From positions 62,001 to 126,000 of the forward strand of contig JARUKZ010000008.1 in NCBI GenBank assembly GCA_029688955.1: DNA of 64,000 nucleotides. Reading direction: 5' to 3'. This DNA comes from Chitinispirillales bacterium ANBcel5 (lineage in GTDB: Bacteria; Fibrobacterota; Chitinivibrionia; Chitinivibrionales; Chitinispirillaceae). Shown in pieces: positions 36,827 through 45,059 of this stretch. The notes beneath the pieces were generated by a model. The model was not told the DNA's origin, made no database searches, and saw only the letters and a program-made list of their open reading frames with translations. Position 1 is the first letter of the stretch, and the number at the start of each line of letters is the position of its first letter. Made by a program: the position numbers and the translations under genes.

Positions 36827-36852
36827 TGTCTACTTTTTCAGGGAAGATCCAG
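36827..36852. mobile_element. probable right terminal repeat of the IS3 remnant
   Basis: GTGTCTACTTTTTCAGGGAA followed by GATCCAGG lies immediately after the transposase stop, in the form usual for IS3-family right ends. No matching left end was found, so the element is truncated. Confidence 0.5.
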
Positions 36853-36893
36853 GTTTCCTACCCTATGCGATTCCCAGACCCTATGCGTTTTCG

Positions 36894-37066
36894 GGGTATT
36901 TTAATCCAATACCAAACGTTTGATTATGCGAAGATGGGTAGTTACCAATTCCCCAAAAAAATAAAGCCACACACCACATCAGGGTATTTTATCCAATACC
37001 AAACGTTTGCCTATGCGAAGATGGGTAGTTAACAGTTCCAAAAAAATAAAGCCACACACCACATCA
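36894..37066. repeat. tandem duplication of an 85-88 bp unit
   Basis: Unit 1 (36894-36981) and unit 2 (36982-37066) share GTATTTTATCCAATACCAAA, CGTTTG, TATGCGAAGATGGGTAGTTA and AAAAAAATAAAGCCACACAC with few differences. Flanking ACCCTATGCGATT and ACCCTATGCTATT motifs occur on both sides. Confidence 0.85.
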
Positions 37067-37089
37067 AAATACCACGGTACCACCGATGT

Positions 37090-37180
37090 AATACCCCGAA
37101 GGGGTTACGGCCATAGCATGGGGTTTCCTACCCTATGCTATTCCAGACCCTATGCTATTCCAGACCCTATGCTATTTTTG
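37090..37180. repeat. ACCCCGAAGGGGT element, copy 3, with AGCATGGGG hairpin and CCCTATGCTATT triplet
   Basis: ACCCCGAAGGGGT is followed by TACGGCCATAGCATGGGGTT and CCTACCCTATGCT, whose AGCATGGGG/CCCTATGCT arms replace the CCCCAGGT/ACCTGGGG arms of copy 2. ACCCTATGCTATTCCAG is then repeated about three times. Confidence 0.6.
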
Positions 37181-37202
37181 GACTCATGGAATTCTCTGTT
37201 GT

Positions 37203-38534
37203 TTATTCTCTTTTCACACACTCTCCCTGTCCCGCCGTCTTCATCGCCGTCCCGCAGTTATCTTCCAAAAGCTCCTGTAGCGTTCTGATCGCCGTAGGCT
37301 CTCCATGGTTTACAATCCATTGTATGTCTTTGCCCGGTACAGCACCGGCCCATTGCAAAAGTTCATCCTGACCGGCATGGGCCGAAAAGCCACCAATGGT
37401 TTCGATCCGTGCGTTTACATTTATCCTGTCTTTGCCGATCTCCACAGTGTTTGCGCCATCAACCAGACTCCGGCCGGGGGTGCCCTGTGCCTGATACCCC
37501 ACAATCATCACCGTGGTTGATTGGTGGGGAAGAAAGGTTTTGAGATGATTTACAATTCTTCCTCCGGTACACATACCCGATCCGGCAATCACAATGAAAG
37601 GCGGGCGCATTCGCGCGATCGATTCTGACTGATTATAGGAGTCTACTATTTTAAGGCCTGTAAATTTAAGAGGTTTATCACCTGCCCTGAGTTTGGCACG
37701 TGCCTCGTCATCGTAGTTATCCCGGTAGCGGCTGTAAATTTTGGTTATGTTCGCTGCCATGGGTGAATCCACAAACACCGGCAGGGGATCAATTTCCCCC
37801 GACTGAACCAGCGTATTAAGGTGATAGAGCATCTCCTGTGTTCTACCGATGGCAAAGGCGGGGATAAGAAGCACTCCCCTGTTTTCTATGGTGGTTTTTA
37901 CAATTGAAGCAAATTCCCTGATAGTGTTATCCCGGTCACGGTGATTGCGGTTCCCGTAGGTGGATTCAATGACCACCGTATCGAAAGGCTCTTTCCAGTT
38001 TCTGTGGGGGTCCCTGATAAGGGGGGTATTAAGCGGGCCAATATCGCCGGAGAAAAGTGCCCCCTTATCTCCGGCCCGGGCCTCTATATGAGAGGAGCCC
38101 ATGATATGGCCTGCGTCATAAAGTTTAAATCTGATATCTTTAATGGTGAATGGTACCTGATAGTTGAGGTACAGAAGCCTGCCGCGGGTTTCCTTTACCG
38201 CTTCCATGTCGTAGTGGCTATAGGGGCAGTTTCCCCCAAGACGCGCCGAGTCCTGCCATATAACCGGAGCGATCTCACAGGTGGCATACTGACCGTAAAC
38301 AGAGCCCTTAAAGCCCTGCTGTACAAGTTGTGGTATTTCTCCTATGTGATCCAGATGCCCATGCGTCATCAATACCGCGTCGATCGATTGGGGATCAACC
38401 GGAAGCGTTGAATCTTTTTTCGCCTCGTTACCCTGGATGGTTCCACAATCGATCAGCACTCTGGTTTTTTTGTATTCAACAAGGATACAGGAGCCGGTGA
38501 CACTGTTTTTTGCTCCCAGAAGTGTGATATTCAT
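37203..38534 (-). CDS. MBL-fold beta-CASP RNA exonuclease/endonuclease (Ysh1/CPSF73-like)
   Basis: 443 residues (from the second of two ATGs; GGAG precedes). Metallo-beta-lactamase motifs are MTHGHLDHIGEIPQLV (about 58-73), DAGHIMGSSHIE (about 147-158) and SGDIGP (about 170). The beta-CASP region holds LLIPAFAIGRTQEMLYHL (about 235), SGMCTGGRIVNHLK (about 327) and GGFSAHAGQDELLQW (about 390). This pattern is the KH-less bacterial family of RNA-processing metallo-nucleases. It stands alone within repeat-rich DNA, with GC-rich palindromes on its upstream side. Confidence 0.9.
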   Translation of the reverse strand: MNITLLGAKNSVTGSCILVEYKKTRVLIDCGTIQGNEAKKDSTLPVDPQSIDAVLMTHGHLDHIGEIPQLVQQGFKGSVYGQYATCEIAPVIWQDSARLGGNCPYSHYDMEAVKETRGRLLYLNYQVPFTIKDIRFKLYDAGHIMGSSHIEARAGDKGALFSGDIGPLNTPLIRDPHRNWKEPFDTVVIESTYGNRNHRDRDNTIREFASIVKTTIENRGVLLIPAFAIGRTQEMLYHLNTLVQSGEIDPLPVFVDSPMAANITKIYSRYRDNYDDEARAKLRAGDKPLKFTGLKIVDSYNQSESIARMRPPFIVIAGSGMCTGGRIVNHLKTFLPHQSTTVMIVGYQAQGTPGRSLVDGANTVEIGKDRINVNARIETIGGFSAHAGQDELLQWAGAVPGKDIQWIVNHGEPTAIRTLQELLEDNCGTAMKTAGQGECVKRE

Positions 38535-38636
38535 CACAGTTCTCCAATGGTTATGGTTGTTTTTTAACGCTTTGGTAATAATATATAAGGTGGAATCTTA
38601 CAAAACAAAAATTTTATTTGACTAGCAAAAGCTATT

Positions 38637-38686
38637 GAATGGGTTCCCCTTCTCCCCGTGGGAGAAGGGGACAGGGGATGAGGCCC
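38637..38686. repeat. element A, 11-bp-stem palindrome, copy 1
   Basis: TGAATGGGTT then CCCCTTCTCCC-CGT-GGGAGAAGGGG (perfect 11-bp stem), then ACAGGGGATGAGG. Other copies are at 38882, 39575 and 41731. Its reverse complement resembles element B, so A and B are inverted versions of one family. Confidence 0.9.
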
Positions 38687-38733
38687 TAACGCTCCACTCA
38701 CACCCAACCCACCCGCACCTCCCAACAATCCAA

Positions 38734-38864
38734 GAGACCTCACCCCGGCCTTCGGCCACCCCTCTCCCACAGGAGAGGGACACGCAGAAACGCTTCACTT
38801 AGCACCAAAAATTCGGCTTGGTCTGTAAAAAAGATTGGGAGAAAAACAAACACAAACTTTACAC
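38734..38864. repeat. element B, left copy of a 131-bp direct repeat
   Basis: GAGACCTCACCCCGGCCTTC, GGCCACCCCTCTCCCACAGG, AGAGGGACACGCAGAAACG and an AT-rich tail ending AAACTTTACAC. It is nearly identical to 39425-39556. Confidence 0.92.
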
Positions 38865-38881
38865 TTACAATCCAAAAGCCA

Positions 38882-38934
38882 ATGAATGGGTCCCCCTTCT
38901 CCCCCCGGGAGAAAGGGACAGGGGATGAGGCCCG
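38882..38934. repeat. element A, copy 2 (mutated stem)
   Basis: TGAATGGGTCCCCCTTCTCC then CCCCGGGAGAAAGGGACAGG. The stem carries mismatches relative to copy 1. It lies directly downstream of the DUF559 gene's stop. Confidence 0.85.
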
Positions 38935-38971
38935 AATGATCTAAAAACCCCCCAACATTTCCCCCTAAATA

Positions 38972-39367
38972 TTAAGCCATTCTTTCCTTAGCTGTTAAAA
39001 TAATTGTTTGGAGACACTCTTCTATACACCCAAACACCTTCTCGTTTGGTATTCGCAGCGTATAAATCCCCCTTCCCTTAAAAACAGTCTCTCTGTATTT
39101 ATCACGATTCATCTGCCTAGGGGTTTGGTGCACCAGTCCATCAACCTCAATAACAAGTTTTGCTTTTTCACAATAGAAATCAGCTATAAATCCTTGGATT
39201 AGCTGTTGTCTTCGAAATTTCAAACCTGCTAGCTTTCTGTTACGCAACCGGTTCCAAAGAACTTTTTCTGCAGGAGTGCACTTTTTTCGCAACCTTCGGG
39301 CATTGGCTATTTGACTATCCTTTAATCGCTGAGATCTGATTATGCCGCTGGTAAGCGATTTTACCAT
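38972..39367 (-). CDS. DUF559 (Vsr/PD-(D/E)XK-like) endonuclease-domain protein
   Basis: 131 residues. Motifs of the DUF559 family are ARRLRKKCTPAEKVLWNRLR (about 23-42), GLKFRRQQLIQGFIADFYC (about 48-66, with the Asp of the nuclease core), AKLVIEVDGLVHQTPRQMNRD (about 69-89, Glu-x-Asp) and the LRIPNEKVF end. The fold is related to very-short-patch repair and restriction nucleases. It is flanked by about 200-bp direct repeats built from elements B and A, which suggests it moves or is maintained with them. Biochemical function in the family is unproven. Confidence 0.88.
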   Translation of the reverse strand: MVKSLTSGIIRSQRLKDSQIANARRLRKKCTPAEKVLWNRLRNRKLAGLKFRRQQLIQGFIADFYCEKAKLVIEVDGLVHQTPRQMNRDKYRETVFKGRGIYTLRIPNEKVFGCIEECLQTIILTAKERMA

Positions 39368-39424
39368 ATTGATTTTCTCACTGTTAGGTGTACAACCTTA
39401 CTGAATAGGTTCCCCTACTACCGG

Positions 39425-39556
39425 GAGACCTCACCCCGGCCTTCGGCCACCCCTCTCCCACAGGAGAGGGACACGCAGAAACGTTTCACCTAGCACCAAA
39501 AATTCGGTTTGGTCTGGAAAAAAGATCGGAAGAAAAAACAAACCCAAACTTTACAC
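39425..39556. repeat. element B, right copy of the 131-bp direct repeat
   Basis: Almost base-for-base the same as 38734-38864, with about ten substitutions; preceded by a truncated element A (TGAATAGGTTCCCCT, about 39402). Confidence 0.92.
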
Positions 39557-39574
39557 ATAACAAACTAAGAGCCA

Positions 39575-39624
39575 CTGAATGGGTTCCCCTTCTCCCCGTG
39601 GGAGAAGGGGACAGGGGATGAGGT
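39575..39624. repeat. element A, copy 3
   Basis: TGAATGGGTT then CCCCTTCTCCC-CGT-GGGAGAAGGGG, identical in stem to copy 1. With the preceding element B it completes the right-hand 200-bp repeat. Confidence 0.9.
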
Positions 39625-39640
39625 CTCCCCCCCTTTCACC

Positions 39641-40411
39641 TTACTCGCAGGAACAGCTTGCTTCCTCTTGTTCCGGTGTCTCTTCTGTAACCGGTTTTCT
39701 GGGCCGTCTTCTTGGTGGAGAAACCCGGAACTGATCGGCAAGTTCTCTTTTAAATCTAAACGCCCAGCGTGCATGGTGCAGTTTTGGGTCGAGGGAGGTT
39801 TTAAGCAGGGTAAAACTCTTATCCCGTTCGATACGCAGCTCCGGGGATGTACTTCTGTCCAGTGTCGCTATTGCAAGCAGTGCGGATAGTTTTGAAGAAA
39901 GCAGTGCGGCTTGCCGGACATTTTCCATATCGTAATTGATCCTCCTAAGCGGTTCGGGATTTTCTCTGAACAGAACAGAAACATCATTTAAATCCTGAAT
40001 AAAGTCCGCATTGGATGCTCCCTCACGGATAACACTTAACCGTCCACGAATATGCGGGTCATCTGCGTAGACAAAATCTCCTGTCACCATAAGGTCATAG
40101 AGCAGTAATTCCGCTTCATCTTTTGCCGCAAGCCACTCTTTTCTCGATTTGGCATCAGGAAAATTGATCATTGCGCACTGGGAGTGCAGTTCTCTGCTGG
40201 AACCAATCAGTTGGGGTATTTTTTCCGCCTTTTCCCAATCCATGTGCATATCAATAAGCGTATCCCTATGTTGTTTCATACGCTTGAAAGCCATCATCGA
40301 TTCCTGAAGATAATATTTTTGTGGCATATTTACCGAAATGATATCATCCTCACACATTTCATCAAGTAGATGTTTGACCGCCAGGTAATCCTCATGTGGA
40401 GTTGTAGCCAT
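39641..40411 (-). CDS. unknown helical protein, divergent paralogue of the gene at 40625
   Basis: 256 residues, no signal peptide, strongly alpha-helical with many charged residues. The central segments HRDTLIDMHMDWEKAEKIPQ and NADFIQDLNDVSVLFRENPE align by eye with DREDLEKAHFQWEKVQKLND and RAELVQDLHDLFILCEHYEE in the divergent neighbour, so the two are diverged paralogues. The tail is basic (PPRRRPRKPVTEETPEQEE) and ends ASCSCE, a short Cys pair. GGAG precedes the start. The family is not recognised. Its 3' end touches the right-hand DUF559 repeat. Confidence 0.65.
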   Translation of the reverse strand: MATTPHEDYLAVKHLLDEMCEDDIISVNMPQKYYLQESMMAFKRMKQHRDTLIDMHMDWEKAEKIPQLIGSSRELHSQCAMINFPDAKSRKEWLAAKDEAELLLYDLMVTGDFVYADDPHIRGRLSVIREGASNADFIQDLNDVSVLFRENPEPLRRINYDMENVRQAALLSSKLSALLAIATLDRSTSPELRIERDKSFTLLKTSLDPKLHHARWAFRFKRELADQFRVSPPRRRPRKPVTEETPEQEEASCSCE

Positions 40412-40624
40412 TGCAGGGCTCCTTTTTTTGTTGAGGGAATAAATGGTTGATTAAGTAAATTGTTGTTTATATGAGAAATTAAACAATACTTATCTTTTTG
40501 TTTGCAATGTTAATGTAGAAAATGTGAGAGCCAGGCAATTTTTGTGAGAGTCTAAAATGAAAATATTTATATTCTTCTTTGAGAGTCAATGCTTTTCTCA
40601 CTTTTTTTTCAGAAAGGAGAAACG

Positions 40625-41284
40625 ATGGTCAGATACAGGGAAAAAAAACCTGCCCCGTGCCCAAGAATCACCGTACCTGATGTTGCCCAGAAAGCAAATG
40701 ATATCGTGGTAGCCTGCACAAGAGATCGGGAGGATTTGGAAAAAGCACATTTCCAGTGGGAAAAAGTACAGAAGCTCAATGACCTGGGGTGGGAATGTAT
40801 GGATGCCCAGGCAGAGTGGATATTCTGCAAAGAAAGAAGCAGAAAGGAGACAAAAGCCTTAGAACGGTATGTAAAAGAGTGCCAATCTCTGAGACGGGAA
40901 ATAACGGATGGGATGCGGGCCGCAAATACATTCAATCAGTTTCTAATAGTTATTCCTTCCTACCGTAACAGCAAAAGCCGGGCTGAACTGGTACAGGATC
41001 TACACGACCTCTTTATTCTGTGTGAGCATTATGAGGAAGACCTTAGAAAGGGTGGGTTCAACACAGCACTCATTCGAAAGGCTTTTGATGAATCGTGGAA
41101 TCTCTCAAACCAAATCGCTGATACGGTATTAGAAAGAGAACGATTGTTAAAACAGGTTCGTCATCGCAACGAAGTATGTAAGGCGACGGTCGATTTGATC
41201 CGCGATATAGGTGGTTTTGCCCGTACTGTCTTCGCTAACGATCCCCGGAAGAGCGATTACCGCACCTCGAGGCGCCATTTCTGA
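40625..41284 (+). CDS. unknown helical protein, divergent paralogue of the gene at 39641
   Basis: 219 residues from ATG 40625, chosen because AAAGGAG (40613-40619) precedes it; the longer frame from 40589 has no site. It is all-helical and charged, with repeated aromatic/basic patterns (QWEKVQKLNDLGWECMDAQA; IPSYRNSKSRAELVQDLHDL). No signal, membrane segment or catalytic motif is visible. It diverges from its paralogue across an AT-rich 213-bp spacer that must hold both promoters, and is followed 65 bp later by the 43-bp palindrome array. Function unknown; a coiled structural or regulatory role is possible. Confidence 0.65.
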   Translation: MVRYREKKPAPCPRITVPDVAQKANDIVVACTRDREDLEKAHFQWEKVQKLNDLGWECMDAQAEWIFCKERSRKETKALERYVKECQSLRREITDGMRAANTFNQFLIVIPSYRNSKSRAELVQDLHDLFILCEHYEEDLRKGGFNTALIRKAFDESWNLSNQIADTVLERERLLKQVRHRNEVCKATVDLIRDIGGFARTVFANDPRKSDYRTSRRHF

Positions 41285-41348
41285 TAATTTATCAAAATTT
41301 ATAGTAGAAACAGATTATAAGAAATAGTACATGAGAGCATTTTAAGCA

Positions 41349-41538
41349 CATCTGAGATGGGCGGACTTATTAAGGACAGTGTCCGCGAGAGTTCCGCCCA
41401 TGGGCGGACTTGTTCGGGACAGTGTCCGCGAGGGTTCCGCCCATGGGCGGACTTGTTAAGGACAGTGTCCGCAAGGGTTCCGCCCATGGGCGGAGATGTT
41501 CGGGACAGTGTCCGCAAGGGTTCCGCCCATCTCAGATG
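41349..41538. repeat. array of four 43-bp palindromic units closed by inverted ends
   Basis: Units start at 41359, 41402, 41445 and 41488, exactly 43 bp apart. Each begins GGGCGGA, contains GGACAGTGTCCGC and ends GTTCCGCCCAT, so each can fold by GGGCGGA/TTCCGCCC pairing with an inner GGACAGTGTCC palindrome. The outer ends extend the symmetry: CATCTGAGATGGGCGGA at 41349-41365 and TCCGCCCATCTCAGATG at 41522-41538 are exact complements. The units differ mainly at a TTAAGG/TTCGGG alternation and at GAG/AAG. Confidence 0.95.
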
Positions 41539-42066
41539 CCCATTATTTGCCATCCGTGACCGTAGCCGGGCTGGCAGTAATGATTACCGGAGCATGAAAA
41601 ACCCTGAAATCGGCACCTGAAGGGTCTGCCGGAACCATCTGTACCCCAAAAATGGGTATCTGATTGGTTTGCGAAGTCATCTGAAACGCGAAAACGGGTG
41701 TCGGAAACCACTACTCCTGAAACAAAAGCCACTGAATGGGTTCTCCTTCTCCCCGTGGGAGAAGGGGACAGGGGATTAGGTCCTACCGAACCCCCCACCA
41801 CCATGTTTACACCTTTCGTGAACTTCACTCGCACCACACGCCACCTCCCCCCAACCAAACACACCCTACCACCTCTCCCCCACGGTCTAAAACCAAAGTT
41901 CACTCAGAAAGAATTTTTCAATTGCAATGATTATTGACCTGAGTTAATTTATCAATGTCCCTTATTTTTTACTCTTTTGAACTGTGCCGCTACCAGTTGT
42001 TTTCGCCGGTTTTATAGTATAACAAAACCAACGTGCTAAGTGCCAACGGAAAGGTAAGATACACAA
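41539..42066. other. gene-free stretch downstream of the palindrome array
   Basis: It holds one element A (41731) and a C-rich run near 41840-41880. Frames open here on both strands have the biased composition of GC-rich repeats and no ribosome sites. The promoter of the Nudix gene should lie at the AT-rich right end. Confidence 0.5.
41731..41783. repeat. element A, copy 4
   Basis: TGAATGGGTTCTCCTTCTCC then CCGTGGGAGAAGGGGACAGG. It has one substitution in the stem compared with copies 1 and 3, and lies about 2.1 kb from them. Confidence 0.85.
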
Positions 42067-42546
42067 ATGACCTCAGCAACTGCTGAAAGTACCTTCATTC
42101 CTCAGGATACCTATAATACCATATTAAAGAACATGCCCATCGCCTGTGTGGATTTTGTGCTTATAGCTGATGGAAAGGCGCTTCTTGTTTTAAGAAAGGA
42201 TGCTCCTGCCAGGGGACAGTGGTGGGTGCCCGGTGGACGTATTATAAAAGGCGAAATGATGCGTGAGACCGCCGCACGAAAAGCGACCGAGGAGGTGGGT
42301 ATAGAGGTACATGTGGGGCCAATAATCCATACCGACGAAACGATTTTTCCCGATGGCCCCTGTGCGATACCGGTACACAGTATCAATACCTGTTTTTTTG
42401 TCTATCCTGCAGAGGGAAGCACCACTCCTTTTCTGGATTCTCATCACGAAGAGTTTCGTTGGGTAGAAAACATTGAGCCGGGACTTCACCCCTATGTGCG
42501 CAGATGTCTTGCAGGAGCCGGTTTAAAGGAGAGTGGCGAGAGTTAA
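42067..42546 (+). CDS. Nudix hydrolase, probable GDP-mannose mannosyl hydrolase
   Basis: 159 residues. The Nudix box is VPGGRIIKGEMMRETAARKA then TEEVGIE (about 56-82). The position usually Glu in RE-x-x-EE is Lys here, giving RKATEE. MPIACVDFVLIADGKALLVL and RKDAPARGQWWVPGG are typical of the GDP-mannose hydrolase (Gmm) group. It lies 134 bp upstream of fcl and gmd, which supports a GDP-sugar substrate. It would divert or tune GDP-mannose supply. The altered box is not decisive, because Gmm enzymes use a variant motif. Confidence 0.75.
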   Translation: MTSATAESTFIPQDTYNTILKNMPIACVDFVLIADGKALLVLRKDAPARGQWWVPGGRIIKGEMMRETAARKATEEVGIEVHVGPIIHTDETIFPDGPCAIPVHSINTCFFVYPAEGSTTPFLDSHHEEFRWVENIEPGLHPYVRRCLAGAGLKESGES

Positions 42547-42679
42547 CGGTGCCCAAAACAGATCCGTGCATCTATGACGGGCGGTACAGTCAGTGTGTAT
42601 ACGTGGTAAGTTGATATAAAAGGTAATAGTTGAAACACAACGGCAAACATTCACCCGGAACAAAGAAAGCAGGTAGCAA

Positions 42680-43639
42680 ATGGAATTGCAGGAAAAGATT
42701 TTTGTAGCCGGCCATCGCGGTCTTGTGGGATCTGCGCTCTGTAAAATGCTTCGTAAAAAAGGGTATAAAAATATTATCACCCGCACCCGTGATGAGCTTG
42801 ATCTTCTGGACCAGGCCCGGGTAGAACAGTTCTTTAAAGAGGAAAAACCAGATTATGTGTTTCTCGCTGCGGCAAAGGTGGGCGGGATTTACGCCAATAA
42901 CACCTATCCCGCGGAGTTTGCCTATTCAAATATGCAGATACAAAACAACATCGTACACTCCTCCTATAAATCCGGGGTGCAAAAGCTCTGTTTTCTTGGC
43001 TCTTCCTGCATCTATCCCAAATTCGCGCCACAGCCCATGAAAGAGGAACACCTTCTTACAGGGCAGCTTGAGCCAACCAACCAGGCATATGCTTTAGCCA
43101 AAATAGCGGGAATTACCATGTGCCAAAGCTACAACAAGCAGTATGGTACCAATTTTATCAGTGTGATGCCTACCAACCTTTTTGGTCCGGGGGATAACTA
43201 TGATCCCATGAATTCTCATGTACTGCCCGCCTTTATAAGAAGATTTCATGAGGCTAAGGAAAACGATACTCCGGTAGTAACCATTTGGGGCACCGGTACA
43301 CCAAAACGGGAATTTCTCTACTCAGAGGATCTGGCGGATGCCTGTATCTATCTCATGAACAACTATAATGATAGTGAGATTGTAAATATCGGAACCGGCA
43401 TCGAGGTTAGCATCGCTCAACTGGCTCTTGCCGTTAAAGAGGTGGTTGGTTATGAAGGAGAGATTGAGTACGATTCCACAAAGCCCGACGGCACACCCAG
43501 AAAACTTCTTGATTGCGCCAAAATCCACGATCTTGGATGGAAACATAACACAGGACTTAAAGAGGGTATTGAAGCAGCGTACGAAGATTTTTTACAGAGA
43601 TGGAAAGAGGGTTGCTTTTCTGAACCCCAGCACGCGTAA
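42680..43639 (+). CDS. fcl: GDP-L-fucose synthase
   Basis: A 319-residue NADPH-dependent epimerase/reductase that converts GDP-4-keto-6-deoxymannose to GDP-L-fucose. N-terminal cofactor loop: [13 protein letters not shown] (about 9-21); catalytic Ser in LGSSCIYPK (about 107), Tyr/Lys in [11 protein letters not shown] (about 134-144); [20 protein letters not shown] is typical. It works directly after gmd, the next gene downstream. Confidence 0.95.
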   Translation: MELQEKIFVAGHRGLVGSALCKMLRKKGYKNIITRTRDELDLLDQARVEQFFKEEKPDYVFLAAAKVGGIYANNTYPAEFAYSNMQIQNNIVHSSYKSGVQKLCFLGSSCIYPKFAPQPMKEEHLLTGQLEPTNQAYALAKIAGITMCQSYNKQYGTNFISVMPTNLFGPGDNYDPMNSHVLPAFIRRFHEAKENDTPVVTIWGTGTPKREFLYSEDLADACIYLMNNYNDSEIVNIGTGIEVSIAQLALAVKEVVGYEGEIEYDSTKPDGTPRKLLDCAKIHDLGWKHNTGLKEGIEAAYEDFLQRWKEGCFSEPQHA

Positions 43640-43720
43640 ACAGCTATTCATCACAGCACAGAGCACTGCGGTACCGCGCTCTTTGCGGTGTTACAGAACG
43701 GACAAAGGAGATAAAAGTAA

Positions 43721-44785
43721 ATGCGTAAAGTTGCCCTTATTACCGGTATAACAGGCCAGGATGGTTCCTATCTTGCGGAAATTCTGCTGGATAAGGAGTA
43801 TGATATTCATGGTATCGTGAGGCGGACTTCACAGTATAACCGGGGAAGAATAGAGCCCATTCGTGAGATGGCCGCGGCCAGGGGCAGAAAGTTTGAACTG
43901 CACTATGGTGATATGTGTGATTCAAGCAGCCTTCATCGTATAATATCTATTGCCAAACCCTTTGAAATCTATAACCTTGCTGCCCAGAGCCATGTACGGG
44001 TATCGTTTGATGAGCCTGAGTACACCAGTGATGTGGATGGCATAGGCGTTATGCGGCTTCTGGAAGCCATACGGCAGACCGGGCTGGATTGTCGGTTTTA
44101 TCAGGCTTCAACCTCTGAACTCTATGGTAAGGTCCATGAAGTTCCTCAAACGGAAAACACCCCGTTTCACCCCCGATCAACCTATGCGGTTGCCAAGATG
44201 TACGCATTCTGGATAGTGAAACACTACCGTGAAGCGTACGGTTTTCATGGCAGTAACGGGATTCTCTTTAATCATGAATCGCCACGAAGGGGTGAAAATT
44301 TTGTGACAAGAAAGATCACCTACTCTTTGGCCCGTATCCTTGCCGGTAAACAGAAGGTATTGCGCCTTGGTAATCTTGACGCAAAGCGTGACTGGGGTTA
44401 CGCGAAAGATTACTGTTATATGATGTGGCGGATGCTCCAGGAGGAGGAGCCCGATGATTATGTTGTTGCCACAGGAGAGACCCACTCGGTGCGGGAATTT
44501 GTTGAGCTTGCAACAAAGCATGCGGGTTTTGATCTTGTGTGGGAGGGTGAAGGGGTAAATGAGAAGGGCATCGATCGTAACACCAACAAAGTAATCGTTG
44601 AGATCGATCCGCGCTATTACCGTCCCTCTGAGGTTGATCTTCTTTTGGGTGATCCAACCAAAGCCAAAGAGAAACTGGGCTGGACACCAGAGGTGAAATT
44701 TGAAGAGTTGGTGGAGATTATGATGCAGGCAGATTTGGAGCTTTTGGGAGTGCAACGTTGCAAAGATGCCGGTGTGGTAGTGTGA
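43721..44785 (+). CDS. gmd: GDP-mannose 4,6-dehydratase
   Basis: 354 residues. [15 protein letters not shown] (about 8-22) binds [37 protein letters not shown] (about 127-147, catalytic Thr/Glu), [11 protein letters not shown] (Tyr-x3-Lys) and [16 protein letters not shown] (about 187-202) are diagnostic. It produces GDP-4-keto-6-deoxy-D-mannose for Fcl. It is 81 bp after fcl in one transcription unit, supplying fucose for the polysaccharide locus. Confidence 0.96.
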   Translation: MRKVALITGITGQDGSYLAEILLDKEYDIHGIVRRTSQYNRGRIEPIREMAAARGRKFELHYGDMCDSSSLHRIISIAKPFEIYNLAAQSHVRVSFDEPEYTSDVDGIGVMRLLEAIRQTGLDCRFYQASTSELYGKVHEVPQTENTPFHPRSTYAVAKMYAFWIVKHYREAYGFHGSNGILFNHESPRRGENFVTRKITYSLARILAGKQKVLRLGNLDAKRDWGYAKDYCYMMWRMLQEEEPDDYVVATGETHSVREFVELATKHAGFDLVWEGEGVNEKGIDRNTNKVIVEIDPRYYRPSEVDLLLGDPTKAKEKLGWTPEVKFEELVEIMMQADLELLGVQRCKDAGVVV

Positions 44786-44842
44786 GATTGGGGGGCGGAG
44801 TTTAGGGGGTAATAGGGAGATTTTCATCCCGACCGTTGCCCC

Positions 44843-44870
44843 CTTCCTCTCGTACAGGAAGAGGAACACG
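44843..44870. repeat. diverged element B fragment
   Basis: CCCCTTCCTCTCGTACAGGA followed by AGAGGAACACGCAG resembles the core of element B (CCCCTCTCCCACAGGAGAGG GACACGCAG). Confidence 0.5.
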
Positions 44871-45059
44871 CAGTAGCAGTGTTTTTAACATTATAGTTAG
44901 ATTTTGCGCAGATACACCCAAAAGGCTGCGCCAGTTCTCCGGTCTTTGAGCGGGAGACGAAAAGTTGGTGAAAAGTCTGTAGTATTATGGCATAAGCGAT
45001 AGCTGTTCAAATGCAGGTTTTTCAATTTTTCTAAGGCATTACAATCAAAAGGTAAAGAA

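Larger units (their letters stand above)
38535..38971. other. gene-free stretch of A and B palindromic elements
   Basis: It holds element A (38637), element B (38734) and a second element A (38882), described separately. No coding potential otherwise. Confidence 0.6.

Noticed and set aside
38564..38770. Proline/glycine-rich minus-strand open frame
   Set aside because: Derived entirely from elements A and B.
41299..41620. Open frames on both strands over the 43-bp array
   Set aside because: Both strands are open because the units lack stops; composition follows the repeat. The array has no spacers, so it is not a CRISPR either.
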